NCBI GenBank assembly: GCA_050330635.1
Contig: JBHJNQ010000017.1
Location: 124,001 to 188,000, forward strand
DNA length: 64,000 bases
Source: CADEDH01 sp050330635
Lineage (GTDB): Bacteria > Actinomycetota > Acidimicrobiia > Acidimicrobiales > SZUA-35
Reading direction: 5' to 3'
Within the stretch, counting starts at the first letter, position 1; every line of letters begins with the position of its first letter. A program made the position numbers and the translations under genes. Positions 1 through 7,963 of this stretch are shown in pieces. Below the pieces are notes generated by a model. That model saw nothing but the letters and a program-made list of their open reading frames with translations. It did not search any database and was not told the origin of the DNA.

Positions 1-179
1 AGTTCGGTGAGGAGATCCCCCACAACCTGAACCGCCGCGTGCAGGCCTACCTCGACGAGCATCCGCAGCACAAGCACGGCAGGCACGACTACCGTCTCGA
101 GCGGTTCGGGCTCGTCCACGACGACCTCGAGCCGTACGCCGCCGACTACGCCCGCGATCTCGGCCTCGACCGCTTCTGA
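1..179 (+). CDS. Sulfotransferase family protein, C-terminal fragment
   Basis: The last 58 codons of a gene that begins before the window; the open frame starts at base 3 and ends with TGA at 177-179. The tail has the pattern YLDEHPQHKHGRHDY followed by a short acidic stretch mentioning FGL, which matches the end of PAPS-dependent sulfotransferase-family proteins as I know them (a Lys/Gly/Arg-rich PAPS-binding turn and then a helix). The catalytic N-terminal part is outside the window, so the substrate cannot be judged. A short GC hairpin lies 54 bases downstream. Moderate confidence, since it rests on one short conserved segment. Confidence 0.55.
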   Translation, partial: FGEEIPHNLNRRVQAYLDEHPQHKHGRHDYRLERFGLVHDDLEPYAADYARDLGLDRF

Positions 180-232
180 ACGGTCTCCGCCGGCTCCGAC
201 CGGGCGGCCGGGGTAGCGAAGTGACCGGGCGT

Positions 233-246
233 GGGCCGTTCGGCCC
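233..246 (+). terminator. Short GC hairpin after the sulfotransferase gene
   Basis: GGGCCG (233-238), loop TT, CGGCCC (241-246) forms a perfect 6-bp stem 54 bases after the stop codon. It has no T-run, so a terminator role is only a possibility. The rest of 180-396 holds a second small inverted repeat, CCGGCC-ACCAG-GGCCGG near 284-300, and no gene that I can support. Confidence 0.25.
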
Positions 247-396
247 CTCAAGTTCCATCGGTCGGGTGTCGATCAGGTGGTGCCGGCCACCAGGGCCGGT
301 TGGCGACAAACCAGAAGGGACGAGGGCGTTGAACACCCTTGCATCTACCACCACGCGGGCGCTCGCCGTCCGCAAGTGGTGAGGAAGGACACCTCA

Positions 397-495
397 ATGA
401 CACACATCACCAGGGCTCGGCTGCACGCCACCACGGCAGCCGTGACGATCGGCGGCCTCATCGTTGCGATGGGCGCCCCCGTGAAGTGGTTCTGA
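397..495 (+). CDS. Small hydrophobic peptide, 32 residues, function unknown
   Basis: ATG at 397 is preceded by GAGGAAGGA (381-389) at a spacing of 7 bases, a strong ribosome binding site in a genome where many genes have none. The product has a basic/polar head (MTHITRARLH), a hydrophobic middle (about residues 13-28) rich in Ala, Val, Gly and Ile, and ends in the residues PVKWF. It could be a one-pass membrane peptide, a secreted signalling peptide or a leader peptide. A perfect 16-bp hairpin starts 21 bases after its stop codon, and then comes the GGDEF-EAL gene. I do not recognise the family. Translation is likely because of the binding site; the function is unknown. Confidence 0.5.
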   Translation: MTHITRARLHATTAAVTIGGLIVAMGAPVKWF

Positions 496-515
496 GAGAC
501 GGACCATCTGCTTGG

Positions 516-552
516 CCGAGGGGCCGGAACGCTCGTCGTTCCGGCCCCTCGG
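516..552 (+). terminator. Perfect 16-bp stem hairpin between small peptide and GGDEF-EAL genes
   Basis: CCGAGGGGCCGGAACG (516-531), loop CTCGT (532-536), then the exact reverse complement CGTTCCGGCCCCTCGG (537-552). It ends 16 bases before the ATG of the downstream GGDEF-EAL gene. There is no T-run after it, so it may be a terminator of the high-GC actinobacterial type, an attenuator, or an RNA structure that stabilises the small mRNA. It also argues against any GGDEF-EAL start upstream of 569. Confidence 0.6.
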
Positions 553-568
553 TCGTCCAGGCCCCCCG

Positions 569-2626
569 ATGACCCCGTCGATCCGTCCCTTCCGCGCCGA
601 TCGCCTCACCCCCGCCTACATCGGGCTGGTGGTGACCGCCGGCATCATCGCCCTGGCGCTCGCCGTGGTCGGTTCCCCCCGGTCGGCCGTCGTCGGCGAC
701 CACCCGATCGTGTTCGCCACCTTCGCCGTCCTCCTCGTGGCGACGGAGGCCCGCCCCATGACCTACCTGGCCGACGGGGGTGAGGTCACTGCTTCCTGGA
801 CCTTCGCCTTTGCCCTGTTGTTCGTGGCCCCGGCGGCGGCGTGCCTGAGCGTCGTCGCCGCCACCGCCCTCGGCATCGACCTGGTCAACGGCAAGCCCCT
901 GGCCCGGGCCGCCTTCAACGCCGCCCAGTTCGTGCTCAGCCTCTCCGCCGGGATCCTCGCCGCCTCGGCCATCACCGATCTCGTGCTCGTCCCCGGGCAA
1001 CAGCCGTCGCTCCGGTGGCTGATCGGGGCGGTGGTGGCGAGCGCCGTGGCCTTCAGTGCCAACTCGTTGCTGATCAGTGTCGTCCTCGCCCTCAACGGAG
1101 GGCTGCCGGTCATCGAGATGATCCGCCGCTCGTTCGGGGTCAACATGGGCATGGACGGTGTCCTGCTGGCCATGGCACCGGTGTTCGCCATCATCGGTCT
1201 CGACGCCTGGATCCTCGTTCCCCTCCTGCTGGTCACCGTGTGGATCATCTTCCGTAGCGCCAGCATCGCCCTCGACAACCGCCATGAGGCGACCCACGAC
1301 CAGCTCACCGGGATCGCCAACCGCCGCCTGTTCGAGGATCACGCCGCGCTGCTGCTCACCGGGGCGGGCAGGAGCGGCAGCAGGGCCGGGCTCATCCACC
1401 TCGACCTCAATGGGTTCAAGGTGATCAACTACCGGCTCGGTCACTACTACGGTGATCTCATCCTCAGGGAGGTGGCGGCCCGACTACGTGACAACCGGCG
1501 TGCCATCGATCACGTTGCCCGGCTCGGCGGCGACGAGTTCGCTGTGCTCCTCGGTCGAATCGACAGCCCGGCCGACGCCCACGACGTGGCCGATCGCCTC
1601 CGGGCCGCTCTCGTCGCCCCCATGGAGATCGAGGGCATCCCGCTCGGTGTCGGGGCCAGTCTCGGCGTGGCCGTGTTCCCCGACCACGGTCAGGACCTGG
1701 CGACGCTGATGAAGTGCGCCGACGTCGCCACCTACGAGGCCAAGTCGTCATCGACCGGCGTCGTGGTGTGGGAGCCGAGGCAGGAGTCGAGCCCCGCCGG
1801 CAAACTCGTTCTGCTGAGCGACTTGGCCTCCGCCCTCGACGCCGAGGAGCTGGGGGTGGTCTACCAGCCGAAGCTGGCCGTTGCCTCGGGCCGCATCACC
1901 GGCGTCGAGGTGCTGCTGCGGTGGGAACACCCGACGAGAGGGCTCGTCCTGCCCGGTCGGTTCATGCCCCAGGCCGAGCACACCGATCTCGTGACCCGCA
2001 TCACCGACTTCGTGCTCCGATCGGCGGTCCGCCAGTGCGTGGCATGGCATGACGAGGGGATCCGCACTGGGGTGGCGGTCAACGCCTCGGCCCGCAACCT
2101 CCAGGATCTCCGCTTCCCCGATCGGATACGCCAGCTGCTGGCCGAGCACTGCCTCGATCCCGGCTGGCTCGAGCTGGAGATCACCGAGAACGCCGTCATG
2201 GCCGACGAGGTGCGGGCCGCCTCGGTGCTCGGCCATCTACGGGCCCTCGGTGTCCGGCTGTCGATCGACGACTTCGGCACCGGCTACTCCTCCCTGGCCA
2301 CGCTCCGCAACCTGACCCTCGACGCCATCAAGATCGACCGGTCGTTCGTCTCCGGCATGGCCGAGTCCGCCGGCGACCTCTCCATCGTCCGTTCCGTCAT
2401 CGAGCTCGGGCACAACCTCGGTCTTGGGGTCATCGCCGAAGGGGTGGAGTCGGTCGAGGTCCTCGACCTCCTGCGAGAGCTCGAGTGCGACGAGTTCCAG
2501 GGCTACCTCGTGACCACCCCCATCGACGCCGACGCCATGGGTGCCTGGTTGAGGGCGGGATCGTTCGACGTCGACCGATCGCAACGCCAGCCCGAGCGTT
2601 CGGCCGGCCCGGAGTTGGCGGCGTGA
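569..2626 (+). CDS. Membrane-bound GGDEF-EAL cyclic-di-GMP turnover protein
   Basis: 685 residues. An N-terminal integral membrane sensor region (about residues 10-230, several hydrophobic segments) precedes a GGDEF domain with an intact GGDEF motif near residue 320 and an inhibitory-site RxxD five residues before it (RAID). The EAL domain reads EVL instead of EAL near residue 447 but keeps the residues needed for phosphodiesterase chemistry: VNAS, ELEITE, DDFGTGYSSL, IKIDRSF and AEGVE. It could make or degrade cyclic-di-GMP. ATG 569 was chosen because an upstream in-frame TTG at 512 would lie within the hairpin. The next gene overlaps it by GTGA, so the two are translated together. Confidence 0.9.
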   Translation: MTPSIRPFRADRLTPAYIGLVVTAGIIALALAVVGSPRSAVVGDHPIVFATFAVLLVATEARPMTYLADGGEVTASWTFAFALLFVAPAAACLSVVAATALGIDLVNGKPLARAAFNAAQFVLSLSAGILAASAITDLVLVPGQQPSLRWLIGAVVASAVAFSANSLLISVVLALNGGLPVIEMIRRSFGVNMGMDGVLLAMAPVFAIIGLDAWILVPLLLVTVWIIFRSASIALDNRHEATHDQLTGIANRRLFEDHAALLLTGAGRSGSRAGLIHLDLNGFKVINYRLGHYYGDLILREVAARLRDNRRAIDHVARLGGDEFAVLLGRIDSPADAHDVADRLRAALVAPMEIEGIPLGVGASLGVAVFPDHGQDLATLMKCADVATYEAKSSSTGVVVWEPRQESSPAGKLVLLSDLASALDAEELGVVYQPKLAVASGRITGVEVLLRWEHPTRGLVLPGRFMPQAEHTDLVTRITDFVLRSAVRQCVAWHDEGIRTGVAVNASARNLQDLRFPDRIRQLLAEHCLDPGWLELEITENAVMADEVRAASVLGHLRALGVRLSIDDFGTGYSSLATLRNLTLDAIKIDRSFVSGMAESAGDLSIVRSVIELGHNLGLGVIAEGVESVEVLDLLRELECDEFQGYLVTTPIDADAMGAWLRAGSFDVDRSQRQPERSAGPELAA

Positions 2627-3192
2627 TCCTCGCCGTCGTCTTCGCTCTCGTCGTGGCGACCGTGCCGGTGCTCGGGGGTCGGCTGAGCCGCCTGGCCGAG
2701 CTCCGCATCCGACTCGGAGCGACGATCGCCGCCTCCCTCGTGCTCCAGACCGTCATCATCAGCGTGCTGCCGTCGAGCCTGCCCTTCGCCGTGGCCGCTA
2801 CCCTCCACCTGTTCAGCTACGCCCTGGCCCTCGTGTTCGTGAAGGTCAACTGGCGCATCGTCGGCATGCCGGTCCTGGTGATCGGCGGTCTGCTCAACCT
2901 GGCGGCCATCGCCGCCAACGGCGGGGTAATGCCGGCCCGGGCCGGTGCCCTCGAGGCCGCCGGCAGGGCGTCGACAGAGGGTGAGTTCATCAACTCCGAC
3001 GTCCAGGAGGGTGCCCGCTTGGCCCTGCTGGGCGACGTGTTCGCCATCCCGGAGCCGGTGCCCCTGGCCAACGTGTTCAGCGTCGGCGACGTCCTGCTCG
3101 TGGTCGGCGGTGCCGTCGTGGTCCACCGGGCGTGCGGGAGCAGTCTGAGGCGGCGCCGGGTCCCATCTGCTGCGCAGGCGCCCACCGCCTGA
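2623..3192 (+). CDS. DUF5317 family membrane protein
   Basis: 189 residues starting at GTG 2623, which overlaps the stop of the GGDEF-EAL gene (GTGA). Several hydrophobic segments are visible, together with family-like features: GGRLSRLAELRIR near the N terminus, a central NLAAIAANGGVMPA and a late ALLGDVFAIPEPVPLANVFS followed by GDVLL and HRACG. These match the actinobacterial DUF5317 family as I recall it; the biochemical role is not known. Tight coupling to a cyclic-di-GMP enzyme suggests that it may be part of the same sensing or envelope output, which is inference. Confidence 0.75.
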   Translation: MILAVVFALVVATVPVLGGRLSRLAELRIRLGATIAASLVLQTVIISVLPSSLPFAVAATLHLFSYALALVFVKVNWRIVGMPVLVIGGLLNLAAIAANGGVMPARAGALEAAGRASTEGEFINSDVQEGARLALLGDVFAIPEPVPLANVFSVGDVLLVVGGAVVVHRACGSSLRRRRVPSAAQAPTA

Positions 3193-3308
3193 CCGGTCGA
3201 GCCAGCGGCGGGCCCGACGTTGCGTCCTCGACGGGCATGCCCACGCCGTCGCGGCCCAGTTCCAGCCTCCCCGACGCTGCCGAGATGAGCCGGTGGCCGT
3301 CCCCGGCC

Positions 3309-3314
3309 TAGGCT
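3309..3314 (+). promoter_or_regulatory. Candidate leaderless -10 element (TAGGCT)
   Basis: TAGGCT lies 6 bases before ATG 3321 and no Shine-Dalgarno sequence is present, the arrangement expected when transcription begins at the start codon. Confidence 0.5.
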
Positions 3315-3320
3315 GCGGCA

Positions 3321-3710
3321 ATGGTGGAACCGGGAGGGTACCGAGATCGACTTCGGCGCAACGCCGCCGCCGGCAAGAGGCTGCGGGACTATCAGCCCGA
3401 TCTCCACCGGGCCTACTGGGAGACCCACGACCTGGCGATGGCCCCCGGGGTGCTCGACCGCAAGACCAAGGAACTGATCGGACTGGCCCTCGTCGTGTCG
3501 ATGCAGTGCGAGGTCTGCATCGCCTTCCACGTGCGGGACTGCCTGGCCGCTGGCGCCTCGGCCGAGGAGATCTACGAGACCCTCAACGTCACGGTGATGC
3601 AGGGCAGCGGCCCGGCCATGGTCTACGCCGGGTATGCGGTGGAGGCGCTCGATGAGTACCTGGCCGGCCGCCCACCGGCCGGCGACGGCCCCGCCCCCCA
3701 CCTTCACTGA
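3321..3710 (+). CDS. Carboxymuconolactone decarboxylase (CMD/AhpD) family protein
   Basis: 129 residues, the usual size of a single CMD domain. The diagnostic CxxCxxxH motif is present as CEVCIAFH (Cys63, Cys66, His70), preceded by the typical helix LDRKTKELIGLALVVS. Proteins with the CxxC pair in this fold act as AhpD-like peroxidase reductants or alkylhydroperoxidases; true gamma-carboxymuconolactone decarboxylases usually lack it, so a redox role is more likely. The gene has a leaderless-type promoter and is followed 31 bases later by an acyl-CoA thioesterase gene on the same strand. Confidence 0.85.
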   Translation: MVEPGGYRDRLRRNAAAGKRLRDYQPDLHRAYWETHDLAMAPGVLDRKTKELIGLALVVSMQCEVCIAFHVRDCLAAGASAEEIYETLNVTVMQGSGPAMVYAGYAVEALDEYLAGRPPAGDGPAPHLH

Positions 3711-3741
3711 CGGTCTCGAGATCCCTGAGGCCTCGACGACG

Positions 3742-4587
3742 ATGAACGAACAGCACACCGATCCGGTGCCGACCGTGCCCAGCGCCGCCACCGACGATCG
3801 GGTCCGACGGTTCCTCGGTCTGGAACACACCGCAGAGCCGGAACGGTGGCGGCTGCCGGTGGTCGACGCCATCTGCGGCGGCCGGGGCGCCCTCTACGGA
3901 GGCTGTGGCCTGGCCGCCGTCATCGAGGCGGCCGAGGGGGTGACGGCCAAGCCCACGGCGTGGGCCACGGTCCAGTTCGCCAGCGGCGCCACCCCACCCG
4001 ACGTGGTCGACCTCGAGGTCGACGTGCTGGCCGCCGGGTACCACATGACCCAGGTCCGGGTGACGGGCACCATCGCCGGGAACCTGTTCCTCCTCGGGCT
4101 GGTGGCCCTGGGTCGGCGCCCGGAGATCGCCCACGGTCGCTGGGAGAGGATGCCCGACGTGCCGCCCCCCGACCGCTGTCCACCCCGCAAGCTGGCCAAC
4201 GAGGAGCGGCGGGGTGGCCTCCGTCCCCGCATCGACGAACGGACCGCCACCAACGACGCCGACGGCTACCTGACGGCCGACGACGAGGGCCGGTCGGCGG
4301 TCTGGGCCACCCTCCCGGGCGGTGTCCCTCCGCTGGCCTCGGCCCTTGCCATCGTGGGCGACGACGTGTCGGCCGGGGTGGCCGCCGCCGTTGGCGCCGA
4401 CGTCCGGGCCCGCAGCATCGACAACACGCTGCGCATCGTCGACCCCCGACCGTGCGACTGGGTGCTGGCCGACATAAAGGTCCACTCGGTCGGCGGTGGG
4501 CTCGGCCACGGCAACATCAACCTGTGGAGCGACGACGGGCATCTGCTGGCCATCTCCAGCCAGTCTGGCCTGGTCGGTCCCCGCTGA
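3742..4587 (+). CDS. Acyl-CoA thioesterase, double hot-dog type
   Basis: 281 residues from ATG 3742. The first half contains a hot-dog-like pattern (RGALYGGCGLAAVIEAAE, then WATVQFASGATPPDVVDLEV) and the second half a further one (VLADIKVHSVGGGLGHGNINLWSDDGHLLAISSQSGL). Ending on a 'dG.LlA...Q.gL' strand is characteristic of the TesB/4HBT_3 group that hydrolyses acyl-CoA esters. In context it would release CoA from intermediates or end products of the acid-degrading pathways nearby. It converges on the P450 gene across a 291-base gap. Confidence 0.75.
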   Translation: MNEQHTDPVPTVPSAATDDRVRRFLGLEHTAEPERWRLPVVDAICGGRGALYGGCGLAAVIEAAEGVTAKPTAWATVQFASGATPPDVVDLEVDVLAAGYHMTQVRVTGTIAGNLFLLGLVALGRRPEIAHGRWERMPDVPPPDRCPPRKLANEERRGGLRPRIDERTATNDADGYLTADDEGRSAVWATLPGGVPPLASALAIVGDDVSAGVAAAVGADVRARSIDNTLRIVDPRPCDWVLADIKVHSVGGGLGHGNINLWSDDGHLLAISSQSGLVGPR

Positions 4588-4878
4588 CGGCATCGCCACC
4601 GGCGCGGCGAAGCCGTCCGGCGTCGGCGTGCTCCGTCGATCAGGCACCGCACCTCGAGGCTGGACGAACGGCCGTCCTCCCATCCGAAGCCGTGGCCCCA
4701 GCACGCGTCGGGGATGGGTCGCGCCACCTGGTAGAAGGGGAACGATGCCGATCCCGCCGTCTCGGCCCAGGTTCCCGGGATCTCGCCGTCGTCCTCCGAC
4801 GCTGGGCCCTGACCGGCGCTCGCGGTCATCGGCGCCACCGGGGCGATGAGGGCGGATCGGTGGCGTCGGCGTGCTCGC
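4588..4878. other. Gap between convergent genes; possible coding remnant on the minus strand
   Basis: No complete gene is supported. On the minus strand a frame starting near 4829-4838 encodes about 60 residues with natural-looking composition and high GC at third positions (for example SFPFYQVARPIPDACWGHGF and WEDG), after which protein-like codon use jumps to another frame and runs into the thioesterase gene. This could be the decayed 5' end of a gene once downstream of the P450, or chance. No terminator is obvious. Confidence 0.25.
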
Positions 4879-6111
4879 TCACCGTGCGCCTTCGCCGTCC
4901 CAACGGACGGGGACGGTGAGCGGGCCGCGGAAGGCCCAACCGGCGAAGCGGTAGGGCTCGGTGCCCTCGGCCACCCCGTCGGGGTCGAGACGGAGGGAGG
5001 GGCCCAGACGCTCGAACAGGCGGGGCAGGGCCACCTGACCGACCAGGCTGCGCGACGCCGCCGCCCCGGCGCAGAAATGGGGGCCGGCGCCGAAGCTGAG
5101 GTTGGCCGAGGTGTCGCGGGTGAGGTCGAAGCGGTGGGGATGGTCGAAGTGGGCCTCGTCCCGGTTGGCCGACGAGAACATGAGGAACACCCGCTCCTCG
5201 GCCTCGAACGTCACTTGCGCGCCGTCGACCGAGCGGTAGGTGTGGTCGGTGGCGATGCGGCGGGGTGACATCCCGATGGGCGCGATCCACCGGCAGTACT
5301 CCTCGAACACCTGGAGCCAGCTCACCTCACCCCGACAGACCAGGTCGAGCTGGTCGGGGTGGGTGAGGAGGGCCCACACGGCGCCGGCGATGGCGTCGCG
5401 TGGCTCGTTCTGGCCCCCCGAGATCGTGAGCTTGATATTGGCCCGCACGTTGGCCAACGGCATGCCCGCCCCCAACATCACCGCCAACAGGCTGGCGTCG
5501 GGCCGGCCAGCGGCGGCAGCCGCCTCCAGCTCGGGCAGGCGATCGTCGATGGCGACATCGATCTCGGCCACCGCGGCCAGGCACCGGGCCTCGACGTCCG
5601 GATCGCCCCCATAGTTGGCCACCCCGTCGATCATGGCCTGACTCCACCGGTCGAGGTCGGCGAAGGAGATCTGGGTCAGGCCGGTCAGGGCCTTCAGGGC
5701 CTCACCGCTGAGGGCGGTGGCATAGGCCGGGACGAGGTCGGCGGCCCCCAGGGGCGCGAGGTCGTCGAGCACGGCAGCGGCCAGTCGTTCGAACTCGGCT
5801 GCCCAATGGGCCTCGACCCTGCGGGGGGAGATCGCCGGGTAGTACACGAAGCGTTCCCGCCGGTGCTCCTCGCCGTCGCTGCGCATCATGTTCTTGCCCA
5901 TCAGCACGTTCATGAGGCCGCCGGGCTGATCGGAGGAGAACACGGCCACGTTCTTCTCGCAGGCGTGGATGTCGTCGCGGCGGGTGAGCAGCGTGGCCCC
6001 CAGTTCGGGGACGAAACAGATCGGGGTCTCGGCTCGCATCCGGGCCAGCGTGGGGTAGGGGTCGGCCCGGAACTCGGCCGGATCGAGATGGACAACCGGA
6101 GCGGTCGACAT
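4879..6111 (-). CDS. Cytochrome P450
   Basis: 410 residues, normal for a soluble bacterial P450. The heme signature FGAGPHFCAG with its Cys ligand lies near residue 345; the K-helix ExxR is within FEEYCRW; the I-helix reads SGGQNEPRDA, where the usual acid/alcohol pair (ET or DT) is replaced by EP. It would hydroxylate a hydrophobic substrate using ferredoxin partners that are not in the window. Start ATG 6111 was preferred over an in-frame codon at 6147 because the hexamer CAGACT sits 6 bases upstream, close to the leaderless pattern seen elsewhere. It follows the damaged dioxygenase pair on the same strand, so the cluster may be an oxygenase locus losing members. Confidence 0.88.
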   Translation of the reverse strand: MSTAPVVHLDPAEFRADPYPTLARMRAETPICFVPELGATLLTRRDDIHACEKNVAVFSSDQPGGLMNVLMGKNMMRSDGEEHRRERFVYYPAISPRRVEAHWAAEFERLAAAVLDDLAPLGAADLVPAYATALSGEALKALTGLTQISFADLDRWSQAMIDGVANYGGDPDVEARCLAAVAEIDVAIDDRLPELEAAAAAGRPDASLLAVMLGAGMPLANVRANIKLTISGGQNEPRDAIAGAVWALLTHPDQLDLVCRGEVSWLQVFEEYCRWIAPIGMSPRRIATDHTYRSVDGAQVTFEAEERVFLMFSSANRDEAHFDHPHRFDLTRDTSANLSFGAGPHFCAGAAASRSLVGQVALPRLFERLGPSLRLDPDGVAEGTEPYRFAGWAFRGPLTVPVRWDGEGAR

Positions 6112-6165
6112 GCCCCGAGTCTGGGGCCATCGGGCCAGGGCTGGCAACTGGCCGACCGGTGGCGA

Positions 6166-6508
6166 TCAGCTCGGGTCGGGGCCCGGTCGCCCGTGGCAGG
6201 CGGTTCGGACCGGCTCGAACTCGAGCAGAGCGTCGGTCTGGGTTGCCGCCCACCGGTCCCGGTGACCGGTCGCCGCCAACCGGTAGTAGGCGATCCGGCG
6301 CAGCGGGTTCCACATGTTGCCGCTCTGGTTGTGGGCCAGGAGGTAGTGGGCCAGCAGCACGTCGCCCCGCCGGGCCAGCACGGGGCGACCCCGACCGAGG
6401 TCCATCGGCCTCGGCCTCGAGTTCGGCCACGACCGGCTCGGCCACGACGTCGCAGACGACGAGGTAGCCGTCGTGGCCGAAGGTGCGGAGTTGCTCAGCG
6501 TTCAGCAT
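6166..6508 (-). pseudogene. Phytanoyl-CoA dioxygenase (PhyH) pseudogene, internally deleted and frameshifted
   Basis: ATG 6508 opens a PhyH-like N terminus (MLNAEQLRTFGHDGYLVVCD, then an acidic helix) for about 36 codons. Homology then resumes in another frame near 6405 with the C-terminal part (GDVLLAHYLLAHNQSGNMWN, RRIAYYRL), ending in TGA at 6166. Roughly 120 or more residues of the expected middle, including the HxD iron-binding motif, are missing at the junction near 6400. The His of LLAHN, likely the distal iron ligand, survives. The 343-base length is not a multiple of three. A leaderless-type TAGGGT (6537-6542) precedes another ATG at 6530 that reads only 11 codons in the wrong frame. 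Confidence 0.75.
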
Positions 6509-6539
6509 CGGCGCGGACGGTGCGGGTCATGGCTCGACC

Positions 6540-7193
6540 CTAGGAGCGGACCCGGGTCCGCCGCCGCCGATTTCGTCCGGCCTCCAGCACGATCGGTCGG
6601 TGGTGTTCCCACGTGAGCGCCGGATCGTCGAGGCGGTCGGCCGGTGGGGTCCGACCCGAGGTGTGGCTGCGGGGGATGACGCCGGTTGGCCCGCACTCGG
6701 TTGGGCAATCCCGCAGGACGACGTGTCCCGCCACGGCGAACACCGGGTACGGGATCCGCTCGTCCCACGGCACCCCCTCCGGCCGGGGCACATGGGGGCC
6801 GGCATCGAGGTGCCACCGGCCACCGCCATGGGTGTGGGTCACGTCGGGCGGGTTCCACCACGCGGTGTTGGCGATCACGTGGCAGTCCTCGCCCAACAGG
6901 GGTTCGACGACGTCGAGGATGCGGCGGTGACCGACCACCCACTGGCAGGCCGCCGAGCGGTTGAGCATCTCGTAGCGGAACTGCTCCAGCTCGACCGGGT
7001 CACGTTCCGGTCGGCGACGGTCGGCCGGCACCTGGGCGTAGACCCGCTCGATGTCGGCGGTCAACTCCGCCACCTCGCCCGCCGACAGCACGCCCCGCAG
7101 GAGGACCCAGCCCTCGTCCTGGAGGTGGTGGGACTCGTCGGGGGCCTCCTCGTCGGGGCGCCAGCGGAGGTAGCCACCCCGCCGGGTCAGCAT
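6540..7193 (-). CDS. Phytanoyl-CoA dioxygenase (PhyH) family protein, apparently C-terminally truncated
   Basis: 217 residues; typical members have 250-300. The N-terminal helix DEGWVLLRGVLSAGEVAEL and the HxD facial-triad pair in RWHLDAGPH (near residue 135) are present, as is CGPTGVIPRSHTSGR. After PIVLEAG the sequence turns into an Arg-rich tail (RNRRRRTRVRS) and stops, and no frame supplies the expected segment with the second iron-binding His and the 2-oxoglutarate-binding Arg. It is therefore probably inactive, or a recent deletion product. The start lies 3 bases after the SDR stop codon, so it is the fourth gene of the operon that starts with the acyl-CoA dehydrogenases. Confidence 0.7.
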   Translation of the reverse strand: MLTRRGGYLRWRPDEEAPDESHHLQDEGWVLLRGVLSAGEVAELTADIERVYAQVPADRRRPERDPVELEQFRYEMLNRSAACQWVVGHRRILDVVEPLLGEDCHVIANTAWWNPPDVTHTHGGGRWHLDAGPHVPRPEGVPWDERIPYPVFAVAGHVVLRDCPTECGPTGVIPRSHTSGRTPPADRLDDPALTWEHHRPIVLEAGRNRRRRTRVRS

Positions 7194-7196
7194 CGC

Positions 7197-7961
7197 TCAG
7201 CCCCGGCCGACGAACGGCATGGCGGTGGCCATGACGGTCATGAACAGCACGTTGGACTCGAGTGGTAGATCGGCCATGTAGGCGATGGCCCGACCGACGT
7301 CGTCGACGTCCATCCGGGGCTCGGGGCGAAGGGACCCGTCGGCCTGGGGGACCCCGTCGGCCATGCGGGACGTCATCGGCGTCTCGGCGTTGCCGATGTC
7401 GATCTGGCCGCAGGCGATGCGGTGGGCCCGACCGTCGAGGGCCAGCGACTTGGTGAGCCCGGTGACGGCGTGCTTGGTGGAGGTGTAGGGGGCGGAGTTC
7501 GGCCTCGGCGTCTCGGCCGAGATCGACCCGTTGTTGATGATCCGGCCCCCGCCCGGGTCCTGGACCTTCATCTGGCGGACGGCGGCCCGGGCGCAGAGGA
7601 ACGAGCCGGTGAGGTTGACGTCGACGACCCGCTGCCAGTCGGCCAGGGTGAGCTCGTCGAACGGTTTGGGCGGGGCCCCGGTGCCGGCGTTGTTGAACAG
7701 CAGATCGACCCGGCCGAAGCGGTCGACCGCCGCGGCGAACAGGGCCGCCACGTCGGCCTCGACCCCCACGTCGGCCACCACCGTCAGACCCCGCTCCGGG
7801 TCGAGACCGGCCCCGGCGGCGAGGGCCAGGGTCTCGTCGAGGGGCTCGGCCCGGCGGCCGGCCACCACCAGCGACCACCCCCCACCGGGGGCCAACCCGA
7901 GGGCGGCGGCCCGGCCCACGCCGGTACCGCCGCCGGTGATGACGGCGACTCGTTCGGCCAC
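7197..7961 (-). CDS. SDR family oxidoreductase
   Basis: 254 residues with the classical SDR signature: the NAD(P)-binding TGGGTGVG motif at the N terminus, FNNAGTG, a Ser in NNGSISAET and the active-site YTSTK. It would oxidise a hydroxy group or reduce a ketone in the acyl-CoA pathway encoded next door. GTG 7961 was chosen because it begins 2 bases after the stop of the upstream acyl-CoA dehydrogenase gene and gives a standard-length N terminus (VAERVAVITGG). The longer open frame upstream is only antisense or overlapping noise. Confidence 0.88.
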   Translation of the reverse strand: MAERVAVITGGGTGVGRAAALGLAPGGGWSLVVAGRRAEPLDETLALAAGAGLDPERGLTVVADVGVEADVAALFAAAVDRFGRVDLLFNNAGTGAPPKPFDELTLADWQRVVDVNLTGSFLCARAAVRQMKVQDPGGGRIINNGSISAETPRPNSAPYTSTKHAVTGLTKSLALDGRAHRIACGQIDIGNAETPMTSRMADGVPQADGSLRPEPRMDVDDVGRAIAYMADLPLESNVLFMTVMATAMPFVGRG

Positions 7962-7963
7962 CG

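Noticed and set aside
180..396. A cyclic-di-GMP riboswitch before the peptide and GGDEF-EAL genes
   Set aside because: I looked for the conserved GEMM-type core and hairpin arrangement and could not identify it; only two short GC inverted repeats are visible.
512..568. An upstream TTG start for the first GGDEF-EAL gene
   Set aside because: It would place the ribosome start next to the 16-bp hairpin and adds a non-conserved Arg/Pro-rich stretch; ATG 569 is preferred.
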